A DNA stretch of 5,760 nucleotides, taken from NCBI GenBank assembly GCA_030617525.1, contig JAUWVG010000186.1:1-5760 (forward strand), read 5' to 3'. A program made the position numbers and the translations under genes. Numbering within the stretch: the stretch's first letter is position 1; each line of letters starts with the position of its first letter. A model generated the notes under the pieces. The model was given only the letters and a program-made list of their open reading frames with translations. It was not told where the DNA came from and did not search any database. This document shows positions 5,201 to 5,760 of the stretch, piece after piece. The stretch is from Candidatus Aminicenantota bacterium. Its GTDB lineage: Bacteria > Acidobacteriota > Aminicenantia > Aminicenantales > Aminicenantaceae.

Positions 5201-5760
5201 TCAAAGATTGCTTTTTACAAGAAGAGAAGAGGGGATGATTTCAAAGGTGGCCGGGAGTGAACCGACTTGTTCTCCATCCACTTCTATGAGCACCGTTTCC
5301 TTATTGTCGGCAGGATTGACGTCGATTTTACTTCCTCTTATAAGCGATATTTTTGGGTGTGAGAGGTGTGTTCCTGTATATATTTTGTAGACATTCCTGA
5401 AAAACTCAAACTTTTTCATCCCTTTTACCAGAACAAGATCAAACAATCCGTCATTAAGAGAAGCTTCGGGTGCGATCTTCATTCCTTTACCGAAAATGCG
5501 TCCATTTGATATGGCACCGATCATGTATTCTTGGAGGGGAATGTCCTCATTGTCGATTTTTATCCTCAGTCTTTTGTGTTTGTAGCACATAAATGTTGTG
5601 ACAAGGCATCGAAAATAAGACGCTGTCTTTTTTTTCATCCTTTCTTGATTCATCCGGTGGACAACCTCACCTCCTATTCCAAAATCCGACACATTGAGGA
5701 AAAGGCGTTCTTCCTCGGAATCTGAATGATTTTTAAATTTTACTCTTCCGATATCAATCA
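5201..5760 (-). CDS. Diacylglycerol kinase / YegS-BmrU family lipid kinase, C-terminal part (start outside window)
   Basis: This is a member of the diacylglycerol/sphingosine-kinase-like family, which phosphorylates a lipid hydroxyl using ATP at the cytoplasmic face of the membrane. The frame stays open to the right edge: beyond the GTG at 5690-5692 it reads back through IDIGRVKFKNH and EEERLFLNV, which match the family's conserved iDvG...rFlNv segment. The gene therefore begins beyond 5760 and GTG is an internal Val. About 186 C-terminal residues are visible of a usual ~300. Further family marks are DFGIGGEV, the ISNGRIFGKGMKIAPEA block followed by NDGLFDLVLV, and near the end VDGEQVGSLP, containing the DGE whose glutamate is conserved in DgkB/YegS. 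The N-terminal nucleotide-binding GGDGT motif is out of view. The gene converges on the transglycosylase with 33 bp between stop codons. Exact substrate (diacylglycerol, undecaprenol-like or other lipid) cannot be told from this part. Confidence 0.88.
   Translation of the reverse strand, partial: IDIGRVKFKNHSDSEEERLFLNVSDFGIGGEVVHRMNQERMKKKTASYFRCLVTTFMCYKHKRLRIKIDNEDIPLQEYMIGAISNGRIFGKGMKIAPEASLNDGLFDLVLVKGMKKFEFFRNVYKIYTGTHLSHPKISLIRGSKIDVNPADNKETVLIEVDGEQVGSLPATFEIIPSSLLVKSNL

Noticed and set aside
5161..5216. Bidirectional terminator between the converging genes
   Set aside because: Only a 6-bp AATCTT/AAGATT pairing with a 32-nt loop and a short T-run can be found. That is too weak to call; the 33-bp gap otherwise shows nothing.
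5400..5470. FGKGM instead of FGGGM in the lipid kinase as a catalytic defect
   Set aside because: The middle position varies in this family as far as I recall, and the surrounding AP-A and DG residues are intact.
5201..5692. GTG at 5690-5692 as the lipid kinase start
   Set aside because: The frame continues to the edge with conserved family sequence (DIGRV, RLFLNV), so this codon is an internal Val.

Overview
The window looks like a chromosomal segment of a Gram-negative bacterium with type IV pili. GC content is low to moderate, a little above 40% by eye. The proteins are ordinary members of widespread families. Their overall look (a PilT retraction ATPase beside a translation gene, and a small SLT-domain lytic transglycosylase with a short 'DKSGRLIITN' type tail) would fit deep-branching groups such as Acidobacteriota/Aminicenantes, Nitrospirota or Desulfobacterota. 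The sequence alone does not settle this, and that placement is low confidence.

Layout: positions 2-454 hold the 3' half of ilvE (branched-chain aminotransferase). After 11 bp comes pilT (466-1623), which overlaps alaS (1620-4286) by the 4-base ATGA. After a 62-bp gap with an AT-rich hairpin comes a lytic transglycosylase reading frame (4349-5167). All four point right and are packed tightly enough to be one transcript. On the other strand, converging on the transglycosylase with a 33-bp gap, lies the 3' part of a diacylglycerol kinase/YegS-family lipid kinase (5201-5760, running off the right edge). Functionally it is a mixed housekeeping cluster: amino-acid synthesis, pilus retraction, tRNA-Ala charging, peptidoglycan turnover and lipid phosphorylation. 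There is no rRNA, tRNA, CRISPR array or recognisable transposase.

The unusual part is positions 4364-4595, at the 5' end of the transglycosylase frame. It is a large imperfect palindrome. Two arms of about 70 nt can be paired base by base (53 Watson-Crick pairs, including perfect runs of 12 and 9). They enclose two further perfect hairpins of 8 and 9 bp. The palindrome is read through without a stop and encodes about residues 6-83 of the predicted protein, ahead of what looks like an ordinary signal peptide. All seven transition-type mismatches in the arms are A:C on the plus strand, which become G:U pairs on the minus strand; none is the reverse. This suggests that the folded molecule under selection is made from, or is, the minus strand. 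Sequence at the edges suggests that the gene once began at ATG 4338 (M-R-K) and ran directly into the hydrophobic signal at 4613, before a roughly 266-nt element inserted. This resembles in principle the in-frame palindromic elements of Rickettsia, without any claim of homology.
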